This document shows positions 24,506-32,156 of a stretch of 35,906 bases of DNA, piece by piece. Below the pieces are notes generated by a model, which worked only from the letters and a program-made list of their open reading frames with translations, searched no databases and was not told where the DNA came from. The number at the start of each line of letters is the position of its first letter. Position 1 is the first letter of the stretch. The stretch comes from Myxococcales bacterium. Its GTDB lineage: Bacteria; Myxococcota_A; Polyangia; Polyangiales; Polyangiaceae. The stretch is taken from assembly GCA_009692485.1 (NCBI GenBank), contig SHZB01000016.1, forward strand, positions 1-35,906. The letters run 5' to 3'. Both the position numbers and the translations under genes were made by a program.

Positions 24506-24538
24506 CTCGTTCTCCTCTCGTTCTCCTGTTGTTCTCCT
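24506..24538 (-). repeat. Three 11-bp repeats upstream of dnaE
   Basis: Two identical copies of ctcgttctcct and one variant gttgttctcct in tandem. On the dnaE coding strand this is a polypurine run with AGGAGAAC three times, about 35-70 bp before the dnaE start. It could be a regulatory site, a leader feature or simple slippage. Confidence 0.85.
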
Positions 24539-24668
24539 TGCCGAATGGCCGCGGGCACCGTATTTGTACGGCCCATCCTAGCTTCGGCGCATTTTCGCGC
24601 GCCTTGGCCATCCTTGATCGCGGCGATCGGTCGATCCCGATCGCCCCGCACAGAAAGTGAATTCACCC

Positions 24669-25817
24669 ATGTCGCTTCGCATGCCCTCCGTCCGTGCTCC
24701 GCTCACTGCTCTGTCCCTCGCCCTGCTCGCTAGCGCCGCCGCCGTCGGCTGCTCGACCACCGAGACGACGCCCGCCGCCGTCGACGGAGCGCACAAGCTT
24801 CCGCCCAGCGAGCCCGCAGATGGCAAAGACGGCGACGGCAGCGGCTACATCTACGCGGTCAACAAACTCTTTCTCGGTGAGACGGACCGCAAGGGCTCGC
24901 CGAAGTCCGACGCCTGGGAAGAGTACGGCTTCGACCTCGACAACAAGATCTCCACCAAGACCTCAACGGATCTGTGCAAGCCGCGTCCGGGCGCCATCCC
25001 TGCCAGCGTGCGCGTCGATGGCAAGGGCGGCGTCGACAATTCCTTCGGCAAGAACCTCATCCCGATCATCGCAAGCCTGGCGCAAAATCCGTCCGCGACA
25101 ATCAACGAGAACATTCTGGCGGGCGACTTCACGATCATCACCCGCATCGACAAGCTCGGCACCGGCGCCGACTATCGCAATCTGTCGAGCCTGCTCTACG
25201 TCGGCGCAAACCTCGGCAAACCGGCCGCCTTCGACGGCACCGACGAGTGGCCCATCAGCCCCGCGCTGCTCGCCGATCCGACGGACATCGACAGCTCGCT
25301 CGTGAAATTCCCCAAGAGCTACGTGAACGCAAACACCTGGGTCAGCGGCACCCCCACGCCCCTCGATCTGACGATCGCGGTGGCCGGATTCTCCCTCACC
25401 TTGAAAATCAGCAAGGCCCTCGTGGTGATGGATCTCGCCGCGGACCGCAAGTCCACATCGCTGGGCGTCATCGCGGGCGTGATTCCGGTGGAAGAGCTCA
25501 TCGCAGAGCTCAAGAAGGTGGCCGGTGCGTTCAGCGCTGAGCTCTGCACCGGTAACACCTTCGAGAGCATCGCGGAGCAGATCCGCCAGGCCTCGGATAT
25601 CCTCGACGACGGCACCCAGGACCCAACAAAAGAGTGCAACGCGATTTCGATCGGACTCGGCTTCGAGAGCAAGAGCATCAAGCTCGGCCCGGTCGCACCG
25701 GCATCACCGCTGCCCCCCGATCCGTGCAGCGAAGGCGCGGGCGGAGCGGATGCGACCACCGGCAGCGGCGGAGCGGATGCGACCACCGGCAGCGGCGGCG
25801 CTGGCGGCGGCACGTGA
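24669..25817 (+). CDS. Lipoprotein with Gly/Ala-rich tail
   Basis: 382 residues from ATG 24669; the ORF-track start is a GTG four codons earlier. The signal peptide ends 'SAAAVGC' (Cys28), a clear lipobox. The mature part of about 300 residues starts with an acidic linker. It carries 'INENILAGDFTIITRIDKLG' and a C-terminal pair of Cys-containing segments ('ELCTGNTF', 'KECNAIS'). It ends in a repeated GGADATTGSG tail, typical of exported Polyangiaceae proteins. I do not recognise a named domain. The last gene in the window is the same kind of protein: lipobox, beta-rich body and Gly tail. They may be distant members of one lipoprotein group, though I do not see clear residue identity. Divergent from dnaE. 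Confidence 0.85.
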   Translation: MSLRMPSVRAPLTALSLALLASAAAVGCSTTETTPAAVDGAHKLPPSEPADGKDGDGSGYIYAVNKLFLGETDRKGSPKSDAWEEYGFDLDNKISTKTSTDLCKPRPGAIPASVRVDGKGGVDNSFGKNLIPIIASLAQNPSATINENILAGDFTIITRIDKLGTGADYRNLSSLLYVGANLGKPAAFDGTDEWPISPALLADPTDIDSSLVKFPKSYVNANTWVSGTPTPLDLTIAVAGFSLTLKISKALVVMDLAADRKSTSLGVIAGVIPVEELIAELKKVAGAFSAELCTGNTFESIAEQIRQASDILDDGTQDPTKECNAISIGLGFESKSIKLGPVAPASPLPPDPCSEGAGGADATTGSGGADATTGSGGAGGGT

Positions 25818-25828
25818 CGATCACCGCT

Positions 25829-25849
25829 CGGGTGACATGAACTCACCCG
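25829..25849 (+). terminator. 7-bp stem after the lipoprotein gene
   Basis: CGGGTGA (25829-25835) and TCACCCG (25843-25849) with a 7-nt loop, 11 nt after the stop. No T-tract. A candidate transcription end for the lipoprotein gene. Confidence 0.4.
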
Positions 25850-26112
25850 CGGCGAGCTATCCGCCGGCTGCGAACCCGTCCGTCCTGGGCGGGCCGCAAG
25901 GCCGCGCCACACCGCTGCGGTCCTACGCTTCGGGGTCGCTCGATGAGAGCTTTCAATCGCCGGTGTCCCGCAGTAGAACCCCGGCGCTGCGTGACTAAGG
26001 GGCGGTTTCAAATCGTCGAAGACGCACCGCGCGCCATACCCCTGCCGTCGAGCATGAGGTCTGGGCGGGCGCTCTAGTTCTTTCGCAAAAATCAAACAGG
26101 AGTATCGAGTCC
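25850..26112. other. Intergenic region upstream of the OmpA-like gene
   Basis: I see no credible ORF. An AGGAG at 26098-26102 is a good ribosome binding site for ATG 26113. The stretch 26075-26100 ('ctagttctttcgcaaaaatc') is the only AT-richer patch and may hold the promoter, but no clear -35/-10 pair stands out. Confidence 0.5.
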
Positions 26113-26721
26113 ATGAATAAGAAAATTGTCGGCGTGTTCTGCGCCGCAGCATTGGCGATGACCGGCGCTTGCACCGTGAAGGTCCACAGCGGAAAGAAGC
26201 CCGCGGCGCCGACGCCGACGCCCCCCCCGGCCGCCACGGCCGAGCCGGTGAAGCCGCGTCCCAAGATTCGGGCCTTGAGGTTGTTTACGGTCAAGAACAA
26301 CAAGGTGGAGCTACCCGGTCCGATTCAGTTCGAGACCGGAACCGCGAAGCTGCGTCCGGAGAGCGACGCGGTCCTCGAGATCGTCGCGGACTACCTGACC
26401 CAGACCGTGCAGGTCACCAAGCACCGCGTCGAGGGCCACACGGACACCGACGGCGCCGACGCCGCCAATCAAACCTTGAGTGAATTGCGAGCCATGGCCG
26501 TGGCGCAGTGGCTCATCGCCAAGGGCATCGACTGCAAGCGCCTCATCGCAGTCGGCTTCGGCGAGTCGAAGCTCAAGGTCTCGCCCGAGGTCACACCAGT
26601 CGATAAGGAGTTCAATCGCCGCGTCGATTTCGTGAACGCCGAGCTCGACGGCAAGCCGATCGGCGGCCTCCCCGTCGACGGCGGCGGCAAGATCGCCGGC
26701 AACACCTGCGCGGGCCGGTAG
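26113..26721 (+). CDS. OmpA-domain (Pal-like) lipoprotein
   Basis: 202 residues. The signal peptide ends 'AMTGAC' (Cys20), a lipobox. A Pro/Ala linker ('PAAPTPTPPPAA') follows, then an OmpA C-terminal domain from about 70 to 185. Its motifs are 'IQFETGTAKLRPESDAVLEI', 'VEGHTDTDGAD', 'NQTLSELRAMAVAQWLIAKG' and 'GFGESKL', and it ends 'FNRRVDFV'. These are the residues that bind diaminopimelate-type peptidoglycan, so the protein probably tethers the outer membrane to the wall. It is strongly related to Pal in form but not adjacent to tolB. AGGAG precedes ATG 26113. A strong hairpin follows the stop. Confidence 0.92.
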   Translation: MNKKIVGVFCAAALAMTGACTVKVHSGKKPAAPTPTPPPAATAEPVKPRPKIRALRLFTVKNNKVELPGPIQFETGTAKLRPESDAVLEIVADYLTQTVQVTKHRVEGHTDTDGADAANQTLSELRAMAVAQWLIAKGIDCKRLIAVGFGESKLKVSPEVTPVDKEFNRRVDFVNAELDGKPIGGLPVDGGGKIAGNTCAGR

Positions 26722-26732
26722 TGCGCTCGTGC

Positions 26733-26752
26733 CTCGATTCATGGGAATCGAG
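26733..26752 (+). terminator. Tight 8-bp hairpin after the OmpA-like gene
   Basis: CTCGATTC and GAATCGAG form a perfect 8-bp stem with the tetraloop ATGG, 11 nt after the stop. No T-run follows. The ORF-track start of the next gene (26729) would lie inside it, supporting a downstream start for that gene. Confidence 0.6.
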
Positions 26753-26857
26753 CGGTCGATAAACCCGAGTGCCCAAGTCAATCGAGTCGCAAATCGAGCG
26801 GCCATGTCGATGCCCTCGCCCCACGGCGGCGGCGATATGGCCGCTTTATTTCCTAAA

Positions 26858-27307
26858 ATGGGGCCTGAAATCGGGGTTCGCGTGAAGCCGATCGCGTGGC
26901 TCGCCCTGGTGGGCATGACCCTAGGCCTGGCCGCGTGCCGTGAGAGCGCCGGCGCCTCGCGCGAGTGGGCCGCCCAAGATCACGTCGGAGAGGGTCGGCC
27001 TGGTAGTGCGGGTCAGGTCGCCGATGCGCCCGCGGGCCGCGATGACGAGGACGCTACGCTCGTGGAGGTTGCATGGCGGCAAAACTGCGCCACCTGCCAT
27101 GGCATGACCGGACGCGGCGACGTCGCGCAAGGCCAGATGCTGCGCGTCCCGGATCTGACACGACCCGAGCTCGCTCAGCTCACGGACGATGATCTCGCGA
27201 ACGTGATCCGGCGCGGGCGCAACAAGATGCCCGGGTTCGAGTTGCTTCCTCCGCGCGTCGTCACCGGGTTGGCCCGACACGTTCGCAAGTTCGGTCGCCC
27301 GCTTTGA
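26858..27307 (+). CDS. Class I cytochrome c lipoprotein
   Basis: About 149 residues from ATG 26858; GTG 26882 is an alternative giving a typical short signal. The signal peptide ends 'LGLAAC', a lipobox. A 40-residue acidic linker precedes a mono-heme domain: heme motif 'NCATCHG' with proximal His, and distal Met in 'NKMPGF'. 'TDDDLANVIRRGRNKMPGF' is the usual c-type cytochrome C-terminal pattern. It is thus a periplasmic, membrane-tethered electron carrier; the redox partners are unknown. Its stop overlaps the TTG start of the next gene, so the two are coupled. The OmpA-like gene is just upstream but separated by a hairpin. Confidence 0.9.
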   Translation: MGPEIGVRVKPIAWLALVGMTLGLAACRESAGASREWAAQDHVGEGRPGSAGQVADAPAGRDDEDATLVEVAWRQNCATCHGMTGRGDVAQGQMLRVPDLTRPELAQLTDDDLANVIRRGRNKMPGFELLPPRVVTGLARHVRKFGRPL

Positions 27308-27711
27308 GCGGAGACGAAGCTTCGCCGGAGAGTCCCGACGCCGCGGTGGCGCGACCGCCGTCAGGGCGCAAGACCTGGCCGATCGTCATCGTCGGCGTCG
27401 GCCTCATCGCGTCGTTCGCACTGTTGCGGTCTTACGCTCCGCGAGCGCGCGTGCTCGACGTCGTCTTCGCAAGGCCGGAGCAGGTTCGCGAACTCGAGGT
27501 CGAATGCCGAGACGCCGACGACGAGCTTCTGCACTCCCTGCGCGCCGCCTACCCGACCGGCGCCAAGCGTCGCGCATCGCTCGCGCTTTCGGTCCGCAAC
27601 GGGACCTACCGCGTGCGAATCGCCATCAAGCGAGCTGACGAGCCGCTTGAAACCGTCGAGCACCAGCTCGTCGTAGACGACGGGACGAAGTTCGCCATCC
27701 CGGTTCCGTGA
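27304..27711 (+). CDS. Small single-pass membrane protein coupled to cytochrome c
   Basis: 135 residues from TTG 27304, which overlaps the cytochrome stop as TTGA. A basic N-terminal tail is followed by one membrane segment ('WPIVIVGVGLIASFALL', about 26-42). A periplasmic beta-type domain of about 90 residues ('VLDVVFARPEQVRELEVECR', 'RNGTYRVRIAIKRAD', 'EHQLVVDDGTKFAIPVP') follows. The form is that of a small anchored beta-sandwich; I do not recognise a family. Context suggests it works with the cytochrome. The TTG start is supported by the overlap and by strong coding character. Confidence 0.7.
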   Translation: MSGDEASPESPDAAVARPPSGRKTWPIVIVGVGLIASFALLRSYAPRARVLDVVFARPEQVRELEVECRDADDELLHSLRAAYPTGAKRRASLALSVRNGTYRVRIAIKRADEPLETVEHQLVVDDGTKFAIPVP

Positions 27712-27783
27712 CGCCGCCCTATGCCGCGTGCCGTGGATTGCCCGGCGAGCACCGCCCACGAGCTGGCCAGCGCCAGCGCCGTC

Positions 27784-28050
27784 TTATGCCGTATCGCTGC
27801 GCCCCTCGGGATTGTCGTTGCTCGGGTGGGTTGGCTCCATGCGCCCGGTCAGCTTCTCCCAGAGGTGCCACGCACCGACGAATGCGACGTAGGAAAGGAT
27901 CGCCGCCACGGCATAGAGGTCCCAGACAATGAGGCGGCCCATCCAGTAATTCGCCGTCTCGAGGTGCGCCATGCGCGTCACGACCCAGCCCATGAAACCG
28001 AAGAAAAGGACGGCTGCGATCGTGTACAGCGTGGCAAAAAACCAATGCAT
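27784..28050 (-). CDS. Small two-TM membrane protein
   Basis: 88 residues. Two hydrophobic segments (about 3-24 and 42-66: 'FFATLYTIAAVLFFGFMGWV', 'LYAVAAILSYVAFVGAWHLW') are joined by a short loop 'RMAHLETANYWMGRL'. A polar C-terminal tail of about 20 residues follows. The pattern is like small subunits or assembly helpers of respiratory complexes, and a cytochrome c gene is nearby, but this is only context. It is convergent with the anchored-protein gene. No known motif. Confidence 0.65.
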   Translation of the reverse strand: MHWFFATLYTIAAVLFFGFMGWVVTRMAHLETANYWMGRLIVWDLYAVAAILSYVAFVGAWHLWEKLTGRMEPTHPSNDNPEGRSDTA

Positions 28051-28419
28051 GACGGCCGCTCGACTAACACACCCGCGGGCGGCGAGCCAATCCGGCGTGG
28101 CCGAGGGGACGCAAATGAAAGCTCCGTTCGACCTTTGACAACCGCCATCAACGCGTTGAGATCACATTAGATTTTTGCGCAAATTGCAACAAGCCGAAGC
28201 CTGGCGCGCCAGCTGCTTTGTCGAAAATCGTTGTGCCTCCGCGGCGGACTCGTTACTTGTTGGCCCACCCGCTGACAACGTCGCATCTTATCTCACATCG
28301 GCATACCAATTAGCTTCATTGGCAGACTTGGCTTTTTTTGCAGACCAAGCCGCGCCTCGATAGGCGCTCCACGTGCTTCGCGGATGATTCATCCGAGTAG
28401 CCCGGACCGAGGAGAGAAG
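28051..28419. promoter_or_regulatory. AT-richer divergent region between two small membrane genes
   Basis: No ORF looks real here. Notable bases: TTGACA at 28135-28140 without a well-spaced -10; a 10-bp palindrome TTTGCGCAAA at 28174-28183 beside TTGCAA, possibly an operator; and a GCAGAC direct repeat at 28322 and 28340 flanking a T7 tract, with weak CTTGG/CCAAG pairing (28327-28331, 28345-28349). This is the most AT-rich long gap in the window and probably holds divergent promoters. Confidence 0.45.
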
Positions 28420-28599
28420 ATGAGATTTGCACCCTGGTACCTCGCAGCTCTCGCGCCGTTCGCGGCCGTTGGATACGGTGGCGCCCACCTCGGCCATGTC
28501 GTGGTCCTGCTCCTGACGGTCGGCATTTTCCTCGGGACACTGCACGTCGGAAAGCAGCTCCCGGGCGGGCTGCCGGGCCAGCCCAAGACCGACCCGTGA
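28420..28599 (+). CDS. 59-residue membrane protein
   Basis: Start ATG 28420 has AGGAG 5 nt upstream, a good site, so this small ORF is likely real despite its size. It has a short hydrophobic N-terminus ('WYLAALAPFAAVGYGGAHLG') and a second hydrophobic stretch ('VVVLLLTVGIFLGTLHVG'), then a polar tail 'KQLPGGLPGQPKTDP'. It is probably a two-helix inner-membrane peptide. The next gene starts 28 bp later on the same strand. The ORF-track start at 28384 has no ribosome binding site. Function unknown. Confidence 0.6.
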   Translation: MRFAPWYLAALAPFAAVGYGGAHLGHVVVLLLTVGIFLGTLHVGKQLPGGLPGQPKTDP

Positions 28600-28627
28600 C
28601 CGCGAACGCACGGCGCGCGACGCGCCG

Positions 28628-29752
28628 GTGTTTGAAACCCTGAATGCGCGCCGGATGCCTCCTCGACCGACAGCCCTGGTATTTCCGTCCCGGCTCACCG
28701 CGCTCAAGCGCCTGAGCGATCTGTCGCTCATGGACCTCGAGAGCGTGCGGCTCATCCTCGAGGGTCAGTCCGTCGTGGACTGGCAGAGGCTGCACCTGGA
28801 GACCGACGACGAGGCGGCGCGCTTCCTCGAGACCAACGCGTTCGACCCGACCGGTGCGGACGACAATCGCCGGCTGGACGCGATCAAGACCAGCGCCATC
28901 GACTACCTCCGCTGGCAGTTCGAGCTTGCGATCCCGCGCGCCGTCGCCGACGCGAGCGTGGTGGGACTGTTGCGAATGGCCTCGACCAAGGGCAATCGGC
29001 AGCTCAGCGCGTGCACGATCCTCAAGGCGATGCACATCATCCACCACGTGGAGGCACGCGAGCTGCAGTACTCGCTCGCCCTCTCCGATCTGGAGTTGTT
29101 CCGGCTCATCGAAGAGCGCGTCTACCGTCTCGTCGGACAGATGCTCGCCGAGGGCCTGCCCATCACGGAGTTCGTCGGCGGACGTAAGCGGCGCGCCTCG
29201 ATTTACACCAAGCTCTTGAGCAAGCGCGAAGCCCACGCGTCCGCGATCTACGACAAGCAGCGATTTCGAATCGTCACCCGCAGCAAAGACGACATTTTTC
29301 CGATCCTTCTCTACCTCACGCACAATTTGTTCGCGTTCAACTACGTCGTGCCCGGCGAGAGCATCAACACCGTCGTTCACTTCCGAAGTTACTGTGATGC
29401 ACACCCGCATTTGGCTCAGCTCGCGCGCCGCAGCATGCCGACGGATGATTTCACGCTCAGCGACAATCGCTTCAGCGCGACGGACTACCGGATCATCCAC
29501 TTCGTGGTCGACGTGCCGGTGCGGGTACCGCCGGCACTGCTCGAGGCCGCGTCCCCCGAGGCGCGCTCGCTAGGCCCGGTGATCTTCGGCATGTGCGAGT
29601 TTCAGATCATCGATCGCGAGACCGAAGAGGCCAACGAAAAAGGCGACGCGAGTCACGCCAGCTACAAGAAACGACAGCGCGATGCGGTGATGCGGCGACT
29701 GCTCCTCGAGGGCGCGCGAAGCTCCCGCGCTCGCCGTCCGACGCGCTCCTGA
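28628..29752 (+). CDS. Divergent RelA/SpoT-like nucleotidyltransferase (TIGR04552-like)
   Basis: 374 residues. I recall a myxobacterial group (TIGR04552) with this look; that is memory, not a search. Residues about 185-347 align by eye with the (p)ppGpp synthetase domain. 'GGRKRRASIYTKL' matches GRPKxxxSIYxKM. 'IYDKQRFRIVTRSKDDIF' matches the IFDLxAxRxV segment with its metal Asp (Asp209). 'DYRIIH' (Tyr287, His291) matches GYQSLH. 'EFQI' (Glu324) matches E-I/V-QIRT, and 'NEKGDASHASYKK' matches AExGxAAHWxYK. The Arg in YRKM and the RT of QIRT are replaced, so activity may differ. No HD or TGS domain; the N-terminal 180 residues are helical and unassigned. Start is GTG 28628; ATG 28655 is an alternative. 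Confidence 0.72.
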   Translation: MFETLNARRMPPRPTALVFPSRLTALKRLSDLSLMDLESVRLILEGQSVVDWQRLHLETDDEAARFLETNAFDPTGADDNRRLDAIKTSAIDYLRWQFELAIPRAVADASVVGLLRMASTKGNRQLSACTILKAMHIIHHVEARELQYSLALSDLELFRLIEERVYRLVGQMLAEGLPITEFVGGRKRRASIYTKLLSKREAHASAIYDKQRFRIVTRSKDDIFPILLYLTHNLFAFNYVVPGESINTVVHFRSYCDAHPHLAQLARRSMPTDDFTLSDNRFSATDYRIIHFVVDVPVRVPPALLEAASPEARSLGPVIFGMCEFQIIDRETEEANEKGDASHASYKKRQRDAVMRRLLLEGARSSRARRPTRS

Positions 29753-29799
29753 TCGCGAGGGGCTCAGCGCATCAACACGAAGCTGACTGCGCGAGCGGG

Positions 29800-31344
29800 T
29801 CAGCGAGCCAGCACGAAACCAAGCGCGCCAACGACCGCGGCGATGACGGCACCGCCGATGCTCGCCCCACGCCGGTAAGCCTCGGCATCGTACGAAGTCG
29901 TCGCGCGCCGCAATTTCTCGACCTCGCGCTCCGCCACATCGCGGACGCCGCAGATCTCGGCAAATTGCGCGATCGCGGCTTCGCCAACGGTCGCTGGATG
30001 TTCGACGACGAGCAGGCGCAGCGCCGCTTCGTAAGCGTTGAGTCGTGACTGCTGGGCAAATTCTACGGCCGTCCGTCGTTGCTTCTGCAGCTCGTCAGCG
30101 TCGCGGCTCAAGCTCTGGCGCCGCGCGTCGATCGCGGCCGCCGCGCGGTCATGCTGCGAGAGCTTACGCTCGACCTCCTGCACCGCCCTCCGGCCCTCTG
30201 CGACCACGACGTCGTGACCGCGCAGCGCCTGCTCGAGCCGCGCTTTCTGGCCCTCGAGCTCGACGATGCGACGCGCGAACTCGGGCGGCGCGAACTCGGA
30301 AGCTCCTGCCGCCGCCCCGGCCGCGTCGTGAGCCACCTCGAGGCCACGCTTCGCCTGTAACAACGCCGCGCGGTCGCGCGCCTGGTGGGCACACCCATCC
30401 TCCAACACCACCTGCGCCTTCTTGCGCTGCGCCAAGATCGCGGCGCGCTCCGTTTCCCGCACGACCGCCTCATCGTCGAGTCCCCGCGTGCTCGCGTCGA
30501 AAGAGGCTCGTGCCTCCCCGAGCTCACTCGACCGGAGCGAGACGGCCTGGGAAGAGTCATCGATGGGCTTGAACGCGAGTTCGAAGGGATCGTCCGCCGC
30601 ACAGCCGGCCTTGCTGCGAACCTCATCGGCGAGTGCAGCCATTTTCTCTTGCAGAAAGCGCCGCTGCTTGGCGTAATCATCGACCTCGCCAGCGAGCAAT
30701 TTCTCGAGGGTGCGCCGACGCAACCACGTACGTAGCGCGTACGGAACGGTGGCCGGCAGCGATGTCGGCGGCGGTCCAAAGCCGCCAAGCGCGGCGACCT
30801 CCTGTTCTGCAACGCTCAAGGCACGGGGGACTGTTGCGACCACCGCGGGTGCGCTGGCCGACCCGGATCCTGGGGCCTGGGTCGCGGCCAACGCGTTCTT
30901 CTTCTGGGCGGCGAACGCATCGGGCGCGGGCGGCAACATCGATTGCAGCTCGAGGCCGGTCCCCACCAGATCGGAGTCATCGTCGAGCGCATTCATGGCC
31001 GATTCGGTCGTCGTGGCGCTCGGAAGATCGCGGCGAAGGTCCGCGCCGTCCTCGAGATCGAGCCCGAATTGCACGTTGAGTTTGCCACCGTCGTCGCCAC
31101 CGATGGCCGCCTTGCCTGGTGCGGCCACCAGCGTGCGGACGAGCGGAACCCTACCTACCGCCACGGGCAAGGGCGCCGCCTCTGGGAAATCGAGCCGTAG
31201 GCTGGGAAGCGGCTCTTTCAGTTCTTCCGGCACACGCGAAACAGAACTCGCCATCTCGCATTGGGGACACGAACGCGGCGACGCTCTCCCGATCACGCAC
31301 CCGCACCGCGGGCAAACGCCGTCGTCGATTGACACGCGACCCAT
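29800..31344 (-). CDS. Zinc-ribbon, coiled-coil, tail-anchored protein
   Basis: 514 residues from ATG 31344; the 639-residue ORF-track version reads through the upstream repeat array. A treble-clef/zinc-ribbon N-terminus has Cys11-x2-Cys14 and Cys26-x2-Cys29. A low-complexity linker (about 50-200) is followed by long helical segments from about 215 to 480 with heptad-like spacing ('RIVELEGQKARLEQALRGHD'). The last 22 residues are hydrophobic ('IGGAVIAAVVGALGFVLAR'), a C-terminal membrane anchor. The topology suggests a cytosolic protein tethered to the inner membrane. No enzymatic motif; family not recognised. Divergent from DUF507 across a repeat-filled region. Confidence 0.78.
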   Translation of the reverse strand: MGRVSIDDGVCPRCGCVIGRASPRSCPQCEMASSVSRVPEELKEPLPSLRLDFPEAAPLPVAVGRVPLVRTLVAAPGKAAIGGDDGGKLNVQFGLDLEDGADLRRDLPSATTTESAMNALDDDSDLVGTGLELQSMLPPAPDAFAAQKKNALAATQAPGSGSASAPAVVATVPRALSVAEQEVAALGGFGPPPTSLPATVPYALRTWLRRRTLEKLLAGEVDDYAKQRRFLQEKMAALADEVRSKAGCAADDPFELAFKPIDDSSQAVSLRSSELGEARASFDASTRGLDDEAVVRETERAAILAQRKKAQVVLEDGCAHQARDRAALLQAKRGLEVAHDAAGAAAGASEFAPPEFARRIVELEGQKARLEQALRGHDVVVAEGRRAVQEVERKLSQHDRAAAAIDARRQSLSRDADELQKQRRTAVEFAQQSRLNAYEAALRLLVVEHPATVGEAAIAQFAEICGVRDVAEREVEKLRRATTSYDAEAYRRGASIGGAVIAAVVGALGFVLAR

Positions 31345-31645
31345 CTTGCCGCGATTTTGGATTCGCTGGCTCGAAAATTTCTCACGAAATTCGGGACCTG
31401 AACCCGCTCGACCCGAGCGCGCTGTGCCCATGCTGTGCCCAGTGCCCAGTGCCCCATGCTGTGCCCAGTGCCCCTGCTGTGCCCATGCTGTGCCCAGTGC
31501 CCCTGCTGTGCCCATGCTGTGCCCAGTGCCCATGCTGTGCCGATGCGCGGCCACCCTTCGACTGCAACACGCGCTTCGCCACGCCGTTGACTCTCCGGGG
31601 GGCGCGCACCACGATGCGGGCCGTCCGTCACCGCCAGCATTTGCC
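31345..31645. promoter_or_regulatory. Divergent intergenic region with embedded repeats
   Basis: 301 bp between the divergent zinc-ribbon and DUF507 genes. It holds the 31421-31541 array and a short AT-richer patch at 31351-31390 ('gcgattttggattcgctggc') next to the zinc-ribbon start. Both genes should have promoters here. No clear -35/-10 was seen. No real ORF. Confidence 0.55.
31421..31541. repeat. Tandem gctgtgcccagtgccc-type array in a divergent promoter region
   Basis: About eight irregular units combining 'gctgtgcccatgctgtgccc' and 'agtgcccctgctgtgccc' (16-34-bp higher-order periodicity). It sits midway between two divergent starts, 77 bp from the zinc-ribbon ATG and 105 bp from the DUF507 ATG. 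This placement could alter promoter spacing. Confidence 0.93.
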
Positions 31646-32155
31646 ATGCGTCTGCATCCAAACCAAATTCCACCGCTCGCGAAGAAGCTCGTCAAAGCGC
31701 TGATCGCTGCCCGCGACATCGATGCAGAGAGCCCGCGCGAGGTCGAACGCGACGTCGAGGCGGTGCTCGAGAGCTACGTCCGCGAAGTCGATGCCGTCCA
31801 GTCGCGCGCGAGAGAAATCGTCCAACAACGCGGCATGCCCACGGGCGAGTTCGGGCGCGCGGTCAAGCACGCTGCCGAAAAATCCGGCATCAAGGTCGGC
31901 GAAGATGCGCTCGATTTCGTGCTCGATCAGCTGCTCGAGATGCTCATGCACTCGAACAACATCGACGAGGTCTTCGCCGCGGATCACGACCTGCGCAGAC
32001 GCATGCGTCCGCTCATCGTCGCTGCCGCGGATCTCGACAAAGAGGTCGATCTTGAAGTGCGCAGCAAGCTCAAGCACGTCCAGGAAGGCACGCGCACCTG
32101 GGAGATCGAATACGCGCGCATGATGGACGAGATCCGACGCCGCAAAGGGGTCTGA
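31646..32155 (+). CDS. DUF507 family protein
   Basis: 169 residues from ATG 31646; the 481-residue ORF-track form runs back through the repeat array and opposite-strand gene. It opens 'MRLHPNQIPPLAKKLVKALI', the DUF507 N-terminal pattern, and has a second lobe with 'VLDQLLEMLMHSNNIDEVFA' and 'DHDLRRRMRPLI'. All helical, cytosolic. DUF507 genes in deltaproteobacteria are often single copies of two fused lobes, as here. The function of the family is unknown. The gmk TTG start follows the stop by one base, so they form a unit. Confidence 0.88.
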   Translation: MRLHPNQIPPLAKKLVKALIAARDIDAESPREVERDVEAVLESYVREVDAVQSRAREIVQQRGMPTGEFGRAVKHAAEKSGIKVGEDALDFVLDQLLEMLMHSNNIDEVFAADHDLRRRMRPLIVAAADLDKEVDLEVRSKLKHVQEGTRTWEIEYARMMDEIRRRKGV

Positions 32156-32156
32156 G

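Noticed and set aside
20897-24733. A 1278-residue plus-strand ORF opposite dnaE
   Set aside because: It covers dnaE almost exactly, has Arg/His/Ala-heavy composition and no domain, while dnaE is certain. High-GC codon use on the minus strand removes stops from this antisense frame.
28200-28220. Possible sigma-54 promoter TGGCGCGCCAGCTGCT
   Set aside because: It keeps the GG and GC cores but has two mismatches to consensus and lies 200 bp from the next start; too weak to call.
30710-31645. N-terminal extension of DUF507 to 481 residues
   Set aside because: It runs antisense through the zinc-ribbon gene and the repeat array; MRLHPNQIPP is the family N-terminus.
31345-31719. N-terminal extension of the zinc-ribbon protein to 639 residues
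   Set aside because: The added part translates the non-coding repeat array; the zinc ribbon begins just after ATG 31344.
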